The notes: generated by a model from the sequence alone, not told the origin. DNA of 44,225 nt from a bacterium (GCA_019748235.1 JAIEPU010000106.1:1-44225); one strand, 5' to 3'. Positions 10,944 through 20,430 are shown, counted from the stretch's first letter. A program made the numbers and translations.

Positions 10944-11723
10944 CTACGAAGTCGAAAGCGCGGCCCATATCCTCATGAGTTCATCTTCGATGTCGTCGGG
11001 GTGGCTCACCGTCCGTTCGATTTCTTCACGTAGGAGTTTACCAAACCGCTGCCGGAGTCGAACCAGAGCCATGGCAAATGCGCTGTCGGTCATGCGAAGC
11101 GCGGATACGGCCTCTTGCCGACCTGACCGGCGATCATCCGTCAGAAAAGGTGCGATCGCTTCAAATCGCTCCGCTCGGCCTGTTTTCTCGTACTCTCGAC
11201 GAAGGCGGTTCATCGTCAATTCGAGAACGGTAATTGCCCACGAATGATCGAATAAACGATCGGCCGAAAGTTGATGGACCATCGCTCGTTCGAAGCGTCT
11301 TTCCGCATCAGCGAAGTGAATAGACAGAATAGGATTCGAAGGACTTCGCTTTTGAGCATGTGCCTTGCGATGCTCACGAGCACAGAATTGACGAAACGCG
11401 ACTTGCAGGAATGTGCGAAATCTTCCACGGTCCCGATCCGCTCGCTTCACAATGTCATGGGTAAGCAGCCAGCCAAAAAACTCCTGCACCAAGTCCTCGG
11501 CATCGTGAAATGAGTACACTCTTTGACGTGCATAAGCGTACAGTGGAAACCAGTAGACGCGGCAAAGTTCCGCCAAATAGTCTGAGGCTTTTCCATTCTC
11601 CTGGCGGGCTTGCAAAACCATGGACCAATTTGTCGTCACAAAGTCTTCGGGACCTGAAATGAATTGCTCGTTTCCCGTGCGGCCCGACTTCGAGACTCCA
11701 GCGTAACTCATGAGCCAATCCAT
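10944..11723 (-). CDS. ECF-type RNA polymerase sigma factor, kinase-linked
   Basis: A 259-residue sigma-70 family protein of the extracytoplasmic-function type. The region 2 helices are visible near residues 45-90 (LYAYARQRVYSFHDAEDLVQEFFGWLL), with the conserved DAEDLVQEFF core. Region 4 is near residues 205-240, with a helix-turn-helix around 'MTDSAFAMALVRLRQRF'. The N-terminal 'FVTTNWSMVLQAR' is typical of planctomycete members. Planctomycetes commonly pair such sigma factors with a Ser/Thr kinase that takes the place of an anti-sigma factor, and here the kinase gene follows 33 bp downstream on the same strand. The likely role is to direct transcription of a surface-protein regulon under kinase control. 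With the kinase interrupted, that control may be lost. ATG 11723 has no strong ribosome binding site; ATG 11711 is an alternative. Confidence 0.88.
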   Translation of the reverse strand: MDWLMSYAGVSKSGRTGNEQFISGPEDFVTTNWSMVLQARQENGKASDYLAELCRVYWFPLYAYARQRVYSFHDAEDLVQEFFGWLLTHDIVKRADRDRGRFRTFLQVAFRQFCAREHRKAHAQKRSPSNPILSIHFADAERRFERAMVHQLSADRLFDHSWAITVLELTMNRLRREYEKTGRAERFEAIAPFLTDDRRSGRQEAVSALRMTDSAFAMALVRLRQRFGKLLREEIERTVSHPDDIEDELMRIWAALSTS

Positions 11724-12134
11724 AAGACGGTAAGTGAATGCGGCGGACTCTCACTTCTTCAAACCAATAAGCTCCGATTCATTCGCGTCCCGCAACGCGC
11801 AATCGTTGAAAGCTGCATGATATTCATCGAGACACCGCCGTCTGCCATGAATGAAATAGGATCTCAAAAGCAGTGCGAGTTGAAAAGGATTAAATCGAGA
11901 CGACGCCTCCATCTCGTCTCGAACATTCCCCATCACGACCAAATCAAACAAAATGGGAATTTCATCTCACCAGTTTTCGCCATTTCAGTCGTTTCCTAAT
12001 GGGGAGAAATCAATTCGAATGGCCGATCGTTAAGAACTTGAAGAAAGTGCTTCAGATGAATCCCCAGGATCCTGGCGGATCATGACGAAAGAGGAATGGT
12101 CCTCGTCTGGTTCGCCATTCTTGTGGATTCGAGT

Positions 12135-12149
12135 ATTGATCTGATCAAT
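12135..12149. promoter_or_regulatory. 15-base palindrome, possible operator
   Basis: ATTGATC-T-GATCAAT is a perfect 7-bp inverted repeat around a single base. It resembles an FNR/CRP-type half-site pair (TTGAT...ATCAA), but the spacer is three bases rather than the usual four. It lies about 240 bp upstream of the SGNH hydrolase start, and the regulator is unknown. Confidence 0.3.
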
Positions 12150-12186
12150 GATAAATGGGGCCAAGGCCCTGGCGGGGGTTATCACC

Positions 12187-12220
12187 GTTCACCGAGACAG
12201 CATCTCGGGCGACGGTGAAC
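12187..12220. repeat. Nested imperfect hairpin
   Basis: GTTCACCG (12187-12194) pairs with CGGTGAAC (12213-12220). Inside, CGAGA (12193-12197) can alternatively pair with TCTCG (12203-12207) around a CAGCA loop. No T-run follows, so it is not a classic terminator. It may be an operator or an RNA structure in the leader of the downstream gene. Confidence 0.3.
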
Positions 12221-12384
12221 AAGTTTCCGACTCTAAGTCACGATGGCTCTTAGCGAGTCAAGAATTCAGATCGCAAGTCAACGATTCGATTGAGCGGCGA
12301 GTTCACTCATTGAGATGAGATCGACACCGACGGCCACTTCACCTGCAACACGGATCGGTTTTGGGGAAAGCCAGGAGAAACATC

Positions 12385-15186
12385 ATGTGGGGACATCGAA
12401 AACCCAATTCATTTCGAATGCTTTCCAACAGTCATGATCGCGCGCCTTCGTCTGCAATCCGGTGCCGTCAAGAATACCAAGCGGCGTTCGAGGCTTTGGA
12501 GCCCCGAGTTGTCCTAAGTGCGGAACGAATCGTTACGATCGGCGATAGCTGGGCGTGGCTGGTCGCCAATGGCGCTCCCGGTTCGACGGTGAACCAAGCT
12601 GGTTTTGGGAACTCACTTCAAAATGTCTTGAACACATTTCACCCCGGTGTGACTGCCGCGAACGAGTCGTTCATGGGAGGCACCGCGGCTCAGATGGCGA
12701 CGATGCTCCCCTCCATCACTGATCGCATCAATGCGCACCCCGATGCCGACATCGTTTGGCTCAGCATCGGTGGAAATGACATGCTGGCAGGAGCACTCGG
12801 CGGCGGGTACACGAACCTACTCACCGCAGAACAGAAATCCGCTCTATATGCGACGATCACTGGCAACGTCGAGACCGTCGTCAATCACATCCTGAGCCTA
12901 CGTCCCAACATTCAGATCATGATCGAGGGGTACGATGCGATCAATGTGTGGGACCTCCCCAGCGGCACGGCGTCAAATAACGTGCGGGCCAACTTAGGAA
13001 TCATCAAAAGTGGAAACGTTATCGTTGATGCACAGCAGAATCAGCAGTTGAACCAAGGATTTCTCGACCTCGAAAATAGCATCGCAAATATTGCGACAAA
13101 CAATCGCCGCGTTGCGTTCGTGAATAACTGGGGCCTGAATCACACGATGGTAGGCTACAGCGGTTACTTTGGAAACTTCCCCGCCATTGGCACCTTCCCT
13201 CCTGACTTCTATCCGTATCTGCCGACGCCGACGAGTCGGATGAATAGCGGCGACCCCATTCACCTTAACACCGCAGGCTACACGAACATCGCTCTGAATG
13301 CGCAAATCAACTTTCTCAGCACCGCCTTACAGGCGGGTCAGCTTGGGCTGAGCACTTCGACGCTCGACTTTGGGCAAGTCCGATTAGGGACGTCAGCGAG
13401 TCTCGGGGTTACGGCATCGGACGTTGGCCCGAATTATTCGAAGGTAGCCAACCTTTTTTTTCCGATCGCAACGAGCAGTTTTTCTGGAGGTAATCAGTCC
13501 TTCAATCCACTTTTCAAAGATCCAACGTTGGGAAGTGATACGGCGACTGTCACCTATGCATTCAATCCTGTCACGAGTGGAACCAGCAGTCAAACACTCG
13601 CCGTTACAAGCGATAGCGGCTCTATTAGTTTGAATCTGACGGGAAGCGGGGTCGGTCCTGTCGCCTCGGCGGCGCCTAGTATTAACTTTGGAAATGTCCT
13701 CTATGGCACAACATCAGCACAAGCACTCTCTGTGAACAATGCCACCACGAACGGCAATCTCGGAAACCTTACGAACCTCACTTTACTCTCCGCGACGATC
13801 ACCGGGCCTGATGCCGCACGATTCTCCTTGTCGGGATTCACTCCCGGTTCTGTCCTCAGCGCCGGCGGCTCGCTCCCCCTGAGTATTCTGTTCGATGGGA
13901 ACGGCGGGACACTTTCCGATTACAACGCGACACTCTCTATCGTCACCGACCAAGGTTCTGCTTTTGGGACGGTGGGACAAACGATTAACATTCCGCTCTT
14001 CGCGCTTTTAGTTCAAGCACCGCCGATGACTCAGCTATCCGCCCCTTCCCTGGCCCTTCGCGGAGAATCCGTCATCTTTACCATCCAAGGGATCGATCAA
14101 CCGACGCTCAGCGAGCCATCTTCATTCACCTTTACGGTAAACTGGGGTGACGGGAGCGACGTTCAGACGGTCGTTGATGTGATCGGACCGACAACGCTAA
14201 GCCATCAATTCTTTGCGACCGGCAATTACCAAGTCAGCGTCACGACGACCAACTCCACGGGCACCGGACCGGCGACGAGCCTTGGAATCAGCATCGTCCC
14301 CTATCTGCTTCGAGCTGATGTTGAAAATCCCCTCCTGTTCAATCTGCTCTATGGCGGTACCGCAGGTGCCGATGCCGTTACTTTCACCCCTAATGGCGGT
14401 GATGGAATCATCATTCACGAGTCCGCCCTAAATGGCATCGCGGTTGACAACACGTTTGCGGTGAACGGTGTCACCGGTCAACTCATCGCCTATGGGTGGA
14501 AAGGGAACGATACACTTGATGCCACTCTCATGACATCGGCTGTGCAACTTGATGGAGGCGCAGGAAACAACAGCGTCTTCGGCGGATCAGGCAACGACAT
14601 TCTCTTCGGTGGAACGGACGGTGCGGAGGGTCGCGACGGAAATAACCTGGTCGTCGGCGGAGAGGGAGACGATACGGTCTACGGCAACGGACTCGTCTCA
14701 CGCAAGGGAGAAACAGGGGGAAACAACATCCTCGTCGGCGGAGAAGGTGACGATACGATCTTCGGAAACTACTCCACCAACGCAATGGGTGACGGTGGCG
14801 AGGGAGGGCAGAATGTCATCGTCGGCGGTGACGGAGCCGATACGATCTACACCTCACAAGGAGTGGATGGGGCCGAGGGAGGACATGGCAGCATCGCGAT
14901 GGCCGGCACAACGACACTCGATCTCTCTGGACTACAAGCCGTGCAAAGCGAATGGACTAACTCCACTCACACTCTTGAAGCCAAGGTGTCAAATATCTCC
15001 GGTACGACCAGCAGTGGATTGAATGGAGGCACCTATCTTCAACCCGAATCAACAGTGATCGATGACAGCTCTGCCGATCAAGTCTTCAGCGACACGCACG
15101 GCTCAGCGAACTGGCTCTTCGTGAACATTGCGCCCGATGTGCTGAGCCGTACGAAATCGAAAGATGTGGTGACCGAGTTCGTCTGA
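12385..15186 (+). CDS. Secreted SGNH/GDSL hydrolase with LEPR-XLL, Ig-like, PKD and RTX-like repeats
   Basis: A 933-residue exported protein. ATG 12385 is chosen because AGGAG lies seven bases upstream; an in-frame TTG at 12361 would add eight residues. LEPRVVLSA (residues 38-46) is a textbook LEPR-XLL motif. An SGNH hydrolase domain follows, with GDSW (Ser55), GGND (Asn131) and DPIH (Asp290, His293), which gives a complete catalytic triad. It probably hydrolyses an ester on a carbohydrate or lipid outside the cytoplasmic membrane, but the substrate cannot be read. After it come ASH-type Ig-like segments ('LDFGQVRLGTSASL', 'INFGNVLYGTTSAQ'), a PKD domain ('VNWGDGSD'), and Gly/Asp-rich RTX-like calcium-binding repeats ('GGEGDDTVYG', 'GGEGDDTIFG') near residues 715-810. 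The C-terminus has no anchor. It is convergent with the DUF1080 gene. Confidence 0.92.
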   Translation: MWGHRKPNSFRMLSNSHDRAPSSAIRCRQEYQAAFEALEPRVVLSAERIVTIGDSWAWLVANGAPGSTVNQAGFGNSLQNVLNTFHPGVTAANESFMGGTAAQMATMLPSITDRINAHPDADIVWLSIGGNDMLAGALGGGYTNLLTAEQKSALYATITGNVETVVNHILSLRPNIQIMIEGYDAINVWDLPSGTASNNVRANLGIIKSGNVIVDAQQNQQLNQGFLDLENSIANIATNNRRVAFVNNWGLNHTMVGYSGYFGNFPAIGTFPPDFYPYLPTPTSRMNSGDPIHLNTAGYTNIALNAQINFLSTALQAGQLGLSTSTLDFGQVRLGTSASLGVTASDVGPNYSKVANLFFPIATSSFSGGNQSFNPLFKDPTLGSDTATVTYAFNPVTSGTSSQTLAVTSDSGSISLNLTGSGVGPVASAAPSINFGNVLYGTTSAQALSVNNATTNGNLGNLTNLTLLSATITGPDAARFSLSGFTPGSVLSAGGSLPLSILFDGNGGTLSDYNATLSIVTDQGSAFGTVGQTINIPLFALLVQAPPMTQLSAPSLALRGESVIFTIQGIDQPTLSEPSSFTFTVNWGDGSDVQTVVDVIGPTTLSHQFFATGNYQVSVTTTNSTGTGPATSLGISIVPYLLRADVENPLLFNLLYGGTAGADAVTFTPNGGDGIIIHESALNGIAVDNTFAVNGVTGQLIAYGWKGNDTLDATLMTSAVQLDGGAGNNSVFGGSGNDILFGGTDGAEGRDGNNLVVGGEGDDTVYGNGLVSRKGETGGNNILVGGEGDDTIFGNYSTNAMGDGGEGGQNVIVGGDGADTIYTSQGVDGAEGGHGSIAMAGTTTLDLSGLQAVQSEWTNSTHTLEAKVSNISGTTSSGLNGGTYLQPESTVIDDSSADQVFSDTHGSANWLFVNIAPDVLSRTKSKDVVTEFV

Positions 15187-15219
15187 TCTATGTTTTGATC
15201 AATTGGTAATCGACTTGCG

Positions 15220-15248
15220 TCGGCGCACGGAACCAAAACGTGTGCCGA
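15220..15248. terminator. Hairpin between convergent genes
   Basis: A 10-bp stem (TCGGCGCACG with CGTGTGCCGA, one G-U pair) around a nine-base loop, lying in the 69-bp gap between two convergent genes. There is no clear U-run on either side, so it may serve both strands weakly. Confidence 0.5.
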
Positions 15249-15255
15249 TCATTGA

Positions 15256-16317
15256 TCACTTTGTCCGATTCACGGGAACCTGCTCACCCCCGATGTTCAG
15301 CACGAACCCTCCGACCTTTCCGTCCTTTTTCACATTGAATACCAAGTGAGCCGCGGTCCATCGAAGGGCGAATTCAGACTCCGAACGAGGAACGAGATCA
15401 ATAACTTGCCCCGTCTTCATGTGAAGACGAAGTTGGTCACCAACTAGTTCGATCGATCCAAACTCGCCGATGAGCGTGCTGTAATTTCCGACGAACTTCT
15501 GAAGTTGACCATTCGTCAGAGTCACCTTTGCGGGCTCGCTGGCCACAGGTGGCGCCCAGTCACGGGGTTCGGACAACTTGCGGAGCCAGATATTCCTGTA
15601 CCGCACTGGATTTCCGTGGTCTTGCAGTGACAAATGAAGCTCTTCGGCCTTATTCGTGTAGGGCATACGTTGGAGCCAAGCGGTCGGCCCCCAAATCTCG
15701 GAATTGTCCTGAATCAAAACGCCATTATGAACAACGGTCATTCTCGCCGCTCGGGCCAAGGTGCCATCCGCATGGAACCGCGGGCGACGAAACACGATGT
15801 CGTAGCTCTGCCACTCGCCGGGAGGTAGGCAAGCGTTAACGAGCGGTGGATACTGACCATAAATGGCGCCCGCCTGACCGTCCGGGTATGTTTCGCTGTT
15901 ATAGGAGTCGAGGACTTGAACCTCGTAGAGGCCCATCAAGAACACTCCACTGTTACCCCGACCCTGACCACGTCCCTTGGCCGGAAGCGGAGCGGCCCAC
16001 TCGACGTGAAGCTGAACATCACCGAATTTCTCTTTCGTGAAGAGATATCCGCTGAGCGGAACAGACTCCATCGCTCCGTCGCGCACCTTCCAACGGGCAG
16101 GCGCGCCTCCCTCACTTTCCCACTTGGTCAAATCTTTTCCGTCGAACAGAACGATTGCGTCTGAGGGTGGAGCGACTGGCAATGAGAGTTTTCCCGGCAC
16201 CACGACCGGCGGACGAGGGCGATTCATATCGTGCGCCAGCCATGTCACTGGAGTCTGCGCCAAGGTTACCGTTACAACGCTGAATAACAGCCCGGCGGTC
16301 CCCCATCGAATAGTCAT
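15256..16317 (-). CDS. DUF1080 (3-keto-disaccharide hydrolase-like) exported protein
   Basis: A 353-residue protein starting at ATG 16317, with GAGGA eight bases upstream. Residues 1-21 form a signal peptide ending near 'TVTLAQ'. Residues about 50-252 form the DUF1080 domain (PF06439), seen in 'IVLFDGKDLTKWES', 'GNSGVFLMGLYEVQVLDSY', 'GEWQSYDIVF' and 'LHLSLQDHGNPVRYRNIW'. Members have a concanavalin-like fold, are very common in planctomycetes and act on glycans; some are 3-keto-disaccharide hydrolases. Residues about 265-353 form an extra beta-rich C-terminal domain, like those at the end of some serine hydrolases. It stands alone between a convergent hydrolase gene and a regulator gene on the same strand. 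Confidence 0.92.
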   Translation of the reverse strand: MTIRWGTAGLLFSVVTVTLAQTPVTWLAHDMNRPRPPVVVPGKLSLPVAPPSDAIVLFDGKDLTKWESEGGAPARWKVRDGAMESVPLSGYLFTKEKFGDVQLHVEWAAPLPAKGRGQGRGNSGVFLMGLYEVQVLDSYNSETYPDGQAGAIYGQYPPLVNACLPPGEWQSYDIVFRRPRFHADGTLARAARMTVVHNGVLIQDNSEIWGPTAWLQRMPYTNKAEELHLSLQDHGNPVRYRNIWLRKLSEPRDWAPPVASEPAKVTLTNGQLQKFVGNYSTLIGEFGSIELVGDQLRLHMKTGQVIDLVPRSESEFALRWTAAHLVFNVKKDGKVGGFVLNIGGEQVPVNRTK

Positions 16318-16449
16318 CAACGTTTCCTCGTCAAACGAAAGAATTGCCCGGCGATTGTAAGCGGACAGTGGATGCTGATTATGCTTTTACCCAAAGAGAT
16401 GCCGACAGGACAAAGGATTAATCAAGCGAATTCGGAGGGGATGATCGGA

Positions 16450-16803
16450 CTACTTTCCTTTGATCAGATCTATGAGATCACCGATGGTTCGATGTCTTTC
16501 AATGGGATGACGGAGAAATTCATCGGTTTGCAGCGAGTACCTATTCTGTCGTCCGACTTTTTCTCGTTCGATGAATCCCCCTTCTTCCAGGTCCGAAATA
16601 ATGCGCTGGACGGCTCGTTCCGTAATACCGACTCGGAGAGCCACTTCTCGGAGAACCATCGAAGGATCTTGCGCCAGAAGTATCAATACATGCGAGTGAT
16701 TGGTGAGAAACGTCCAACGGGGCGTCGACTCTTCCGCAGGAGGGAGCGATGATTTCGCAGTCACCGTCACCTTGCTGGCTCGCTTGACACTTTTCTTGGC
16801 CAC
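16450..16803 (-). CDS. Winged-helix transcriptional regulator (MarR/ArsR-like)
   Basis: A 117-residue protein starting at GTG 16803, with GAGGGG seven bases upstream. A Lys-rich, disordered N-terminus (residues 1-28) is followed by a winged helix: '[54 protein letters not shown]'. The recognition helix is around '[13 protein letters not shown]' and the wing around 'VGRQNRYSL'. No metal or ligand site was seen. It is transcribed away from the cytochrome genes that start at 17230, so it could regulate them, but only position supports this. Confidence 0.85.
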   Translation of the reverse strand: MAKKSVKRASKVTVTAKSSLPPAEESTPRWTFLTNHSHVLILLAQDPSMVLREVALRVGITERAVQRIISDLEEGGFIEREKVGRQNRYSLQTDEFLRHPIERHRTIGDLIDLIKGK

Positions 16804-17229
16804 TTTTGCGCCCCTCTCCTTTCATTAATGATTTCCAAAGTCGCCGATAGACGTCAACGGATTTAGCCAAAGCCTAATACTGCGATGACGAACCGTCAAT
16901 CACGACTTCTGATTACCGAAATTTAACGTCCATAACCCCGTTGACGAAATGACACCATGTAATCGTCGTTTTCTGGGTAGTTCGATCCACGGTGTTGGAA
17001 AAGTCTGGTCGCACCACGTTCCGACATTTTTCCTCTGAACGATCGCCAAAAGTTCCTCGTCCCAACAGCGAGCTGTAGGGAATAATCGGGTAATAACGGT
17101 TGTCAGGTCAAATATTGAATCTCTAAAGCGATCTGCGATCCTGGAGCTAATCAGGGGGGCGAATTCACCGATAAGGGGAGTGGATGCGATGCGCGCGGAG
17201 AACATGACGACTGTAGTTAGACGACTTGC
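16804..17229. other. Divergent intergenic region of about 430 bp
   Basis: This gap lies between the winged-helix regulator (minus) and the first pentaheme cytochrome (plus) and should hold promoters for both. I saw no convincing promoter motif. One 101-codon minus-strand frame (16900-17205) has no ribosome binding site and no recognisable family. Confidence 0.4.
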
Positions 17230-18723
17230 ATGATGTCACCTTTCCGACTTCGATTACTGATGGCTGGCCTGACCCTATCATTCGCTGGCATGAGCACTCT
17301 CTTGCTGAGGAACTCAGACGAGGTCACCCTGCCGATGGAAAATGGCTCTATCGGATGGGCACCTCCTGCTCAGGGATGGATCGGAACCGCCTCGTGCGCC
17401 TCCGCCGCATGTCACGGAGCCGACGGTCCGCAAGGGACCAAAGGTTGCGAGTATTCCACATGGAAAGAGAGTGATCCGCACTCGCGAGCCTACGATGCGC
17501 TCTTTTCCGAGCGATCGCTTCGAATGGCTCGTGTTCTTTGGCCCGATGAGAAAACTCCCGAGCCCTGGAAGAAATCCGAGTGCCTTGCTTGCCACACCTC
17601 TTTCGAATCGGCAAAGGAACACGCTGATTCCGCGAAGTCGCCGGACGGTACATCCCCGAACCCGCAGTATGGCGTCGGATGCGAATCCTGCCATGGTCCA
17701 GCGCGTGATTGGATCGGCGTTCACACGACAAACGAGTGGCAAGCCCTGAGTCCGACGGAAAAAGAACGGCTCGGATTCCGGAATTTAACACAGCCGCTCG
17801 CTCGCGCGGAAACTTGTGTTCGGTGCCATACAGGCTCACCGAACCAAGAAGTCAATCATGATCTAATCGCCGCGGGTCATCCTCGACTCTTCTTCAATTT
17901 GGTGGGCTTTAGTGAATCTCCCCCCACGATGGGAGATAAGTCCTACCGGGGAAAATGGCACTGGCTATCACGTCGCAATCCGATTGCTGGTTCGGAGGAA
18001 TCGCGCGGCATCAAACTCGCACGCGAATGGGCTGTGGGTGAAGTCGTTGCCGCGATTGCCTCGCTCGATTTGCTTAACCATCGGCTGAACGCCGCGGACA
18101 AACCAAGTTCCAATTGGCCGGAACTCGCCGAGTTCAATTGCTACGCCTGCCATCATGATTTAAGCGAGCACAATGGTATGGAGCGTACGACGGTTACGAT
18201 CCCCAAAGCATCCGCACCTTCGAAACCCGTGGTCGGACGATTGGCATGGGGTGCATGGAGCTTTGCCACTATTCCCTCGATCGCAGAAGCGAGTGGTTTG
18301 GACGCTGAAAAGATACGAATCTCGCTGGAAACGTTGCGTAGGCTCATTCCTGGAAATGATGAGGATCGTCGGGCGGCGATGAAAGTCGTGACCACCTTAA
18401 AGCAATATCTGCAATCGGACTTGCTTCCCGCCGTCGAAATGCAATCGATTAATACCACATGGCTTAATTCGGTTCGAGGTTCCTTGATCGCGGAAGCCAA
18501 GTCATCTGCACCGAGTAGCACTTGGGATCAAGCAGCGGCGTGGTATATCGCATTCGTCGTTCTCGATCGCTTGCAGCAAGACTTGTTGGGGAACGAGGGT
18601 CGACGAATGGCATCGAGCGTTCCCTCTGGATTGCTTTTCCCGAAAGGCTTTGACAGCCCGCGAGGCTTTTCTCCCAAGATGCTTGCGGACTTCTTAAAGA
18701 CCGTCGAGAATACCAATCCATGA
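17230..18723 (+). CDS. Pentaheme c-type cytochrome (cytochrome c554-like family)
   Basis: A 497-residue exported protein with an N-terminal hydrophobic signal (residues 6-26). Heme attachment sites are CX4CH at Cys56-His62 (CASAACH), then CLACH (118), CESCH (151), CVRCH (196) and CYACHH (304). The heme region fills residues 50-310 and the rest is a helical tail. 'NHDLIAAGHPRL' between the fourth and fifth hemes supplies candidate distal histidines. The arrangement resembles planctomycete multiheme cytochromes of the cytochrome c554 type. It should carry electrons in the periplasm; its partner is unknown. Another pentaheme gene follows after 60 bp, and a close paralogue lies at 31561-33036. 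ATG 17230 and the adjacent ATG 17233 both lack a clear ribosome binding site. Confidence 0.9.
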   Translation: MMSPFRLRLLMAGLTLSFAGMSTLLLRNSDEVTLPMENGSIGWAPPAQGWIGTASCASAACHGADGPQGTKGCEYSTWKESDPHSRAYDALFSERSLRMARVLWPDEKTPEPWKKSECLACHTSFESAKEHADSAKSPDGTSPNPQYGVGCESCHGPARDWIGVHTTNEWQALSPTEKERLGFRNLTQPLARAETCVRCHTGSPNQEVNHDLIAAGHPRLFFNLVGFSESPPTMGDKSYRGKWHWLSRRNPIAGSEESRGIKLAREWAVGEVVAAIASLDLLNHRLNAADKPSSNWPELAEFNCYACHHDLSEHNGMERTTVTIPKASAPSKPVVGRLAWGAWSFATIPSIAEASGLDAEKIRISLETLRRLIPGNDEDRRAAMKVVTTLKQYLQSDLLPAVEMQSINTTWLNSVRGSLIAEAKSSAPSSTWDQAAAWYIAFVVLDRLQQDLLGNEGRRMASSVPSGLLFPKGFDSPRGFSPKMLADFLKTVENTNP

Positions 18724-18783
18724 TCAATGGCCGGCCACGATTCGACTTCATCCCTCGTCGCAGCTTCGCGGAGGAAGCGTGAG

Positions 18784-20430
18784 ATGACATTTCGAGTCAA
18801 TTCACTTCGCGTTCAACTATTAGCTGCACTTTTTTTGCCGACAGTCATCTCCGCGATCACTTGGCAAGCACTTTCGGCGTCCGACCGAGACATCCCCAAG
18901 GAAGCATCATCATCGGTTGAAACTCTTGGCTACCGCGGAACGGCGTCATGCGATGCATGCCACACAGATGCGCACACGTATGGAACCGGCGGCCGCGACG
19001 ATCGAGGCGACTGGATTCGCGGCAATGAGATGGCCGTCTGGTCAAGTGATGACATACACTCTCAAGCGTTTCAACTGTTGAAAGAGAGCCCCATTACCGA
19101 GAGGATGGCGAAGGGTCTGGGCAAAACCAAAGTACAACTTTTGTCAGATCAAGCCTGCCTGAATTGCCATTTCCCTTTCTCAGAGAACATTCACAACTCT
19201 CCCACCGTGTCACCGATTCCCGAAGGGGTCAATTGCGAGGCATGTCACGGCCCTGCGGAAAAGTGGATCGGCCCTCACAGCCAACTCGATTGGAGACGTA
19301 AATCCCCGGCCGATAAGAGATCACTCGGGATGCGAGACATGTCCGATGCCGTCGATCAAGCCGAGCTTTGTCTCACTTGCCACGTTGGACAAAAGAGTAA
19401 ATCCTCTTTCGAAAATCGATTCGTCACGCACGAAATGTACGCCGCCGGCCATCCACCGCTCCCAAGCGTAGAGGTCGCTACATTCTCAAACGTGCTCCCT
19501 CATCACTGGCGGTATAGTGATGAGAAAGAAGCGGCTTTCTCTGCTTGGTTCGATCAGTTTAAAGCAAAGCGGCAAAGCGATCCCCGAATCACCAATGCGA
19601 ACGACTGGCAAGAGAAGTATTGGCCCGCTGCAACGAAAAGGGGAGATCGTTCCCGCACCAAGTTAGTCGTGCTCGGCAGCGTGGTCGCCATCCGCAAAAC
19701 GATGGAATGGCTCAGGCAGGATTCGATCGAAGCTGAGACATGGCCGCACCTTGAATATTACGACTGCCAAGCGTGCCATCATGAACTTCGAATTTCTGAT
19801 AAAAGCTGGAGGCAAAAGCGAACGAGCGCCACGGGAAAGCCTGGCCGACCGATGCTCCGGCGTTGGCCTGAAATTGGAGTCGAGCTGGCCCAGTCATTCG
19901 CCACGACTGATTCGAAGGGGGATCAAGTTCCCAATGTAACGGCTGAACTACAACATCTCGATCAACTCTTCGGCGCGAAGCCGTTTGGTAATCCCGCCGA
20001 TATCACACCCGTCGCCCGCGATGTTGAGAAAAAGTGCAATGACTTGCTCACGATCTTAGACGGTCTTAAATACGGACCATCCGACTCCATTCGACTATTC
20101 AAACTCCTCGCTCGGCTCGCGACACGGGATGAGAGACTTCTCGACTACGATTCGGCGCGGCAGGTCGGATGGGCTCTTCGCATCTTCTGGGAAGATGCCG
20201 GCAATCAAATCATTGACGATAAGTCGAAGAATGACGAGCTAAAAAAGCAGTTGGAAGAGGTCGACCGATTAGTCGATTTGTCATTACCAGGTCGAAAGCG
20301 AACGGAAGAACCACGTCAACAAATCGGACTACCCTATGCGGCTGTTTCAGACTATGACGCGGAAGAATTCGCCAATCGGCTAAACAAAATCAATCAACTC
20401 TTGTCCGACAATCCCACTGCGTCACGGTAA
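18784..20430 (+). CDS. Pentaheme c-type cytochrome, second paralogue
   Basis: A 548-residue exported cytochrome. ATG 18784 is chosen over the upstream in-frame ATG 18727 because GGAGG lies nine bases before it and the signal peptide (MTFRVNSLRVQLLAALFLP) then begins at residue 1. Five CXXCH sites are present: CDACH, CLNCH, CEACH, CLTCH and CQACHH. 'THEMYAAGHPPLP' between the fourth and fifth matches the 'NHDLIAAGHPRL' of its paralogues. Unlike them, its first site is CXXCH rather than CX4CH. The C-terminal 200 residues are charged and helical. It is probably co-transcribed with the cytochrome ending at 18723 and converges on the ten-heme gene 21 bp away. Confidence 0.9.
   Translation: MTFRVNSLRVQLLAALFLPTVISAITWQALSASDRDIPKEASSSVETLGYRGTASCDACHTDAHTYGTGGRDDRGDWIRGNEMAVWSSDDIHSQAFQLLKESPITERMAKGLGKTKVQLLSDQACLNCHFPFSENIHNSPTVSPIPEGVNCEACHGPAEKWIGPHSQLDWRRKSPADKRSLGMRDMSDAVDQAELCLTCHVGQKSKSSFENRFVTHEMYAAGHPPLPSVEVATFSNVLPHHWRYSDEKEAAFSAWFDQFKAKRQSDPRITNANDWQEKYWPAATKRGDRSRTKLVVLGSVVAIRKTMEWLRQDSIEAETWPHLEYYDCQACHHELRISDKSWRQKRTSATGKPGRPMLRRWPEIGVELAQSFATTDSKGDQVPNVTAELQHLDQLFGAKPFGNPADITPVARDVEKKCNDLLTILDGLKYGPSDSIRLFKLLARLATRDERLLDYDSARQVGWALRIFWEDAGNQIIDDKSKNDELKKQLEEVDRLVDLSLPGRKRTEEPRQQIGLPYAAVSDYDAEEFANRLNKINQLLSDNPTASR

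Larger units (their letters stand above)
11724..12384. other. Divergent intergenic region of about 660 bp
   Basis: This gap separates the sigma factor gene (minus) from the SGNH hydrolase gene (plus), so it should hold both promoters. I found no convincing -35/-10 pair. It contains a 15-base palindrome at 12135-12149 and a nested hairpin at 12187-12220. The short open frames inside it have no recognisable product. Confidence 0.5.

Noticed and set aside
11664-11999. Short open frames on both strands near the sigma factor start
   Set aside because: They overlap the sigma gene or its promoter region and look like shadow frames with no domain.
12136-12148. An FNR/CRP box TTGAT...ATCAA
   Set aside because: The spacer is three bases instead of four and no matching regulator gene is nearby, so it is kept only as a palindrome.
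16900-17205. A 101-codon minus-strand open frame in the intergenic region
   Set aside because: No ribosome binding site, no recognisable domain, and it fills the region expected to hold the promoters.
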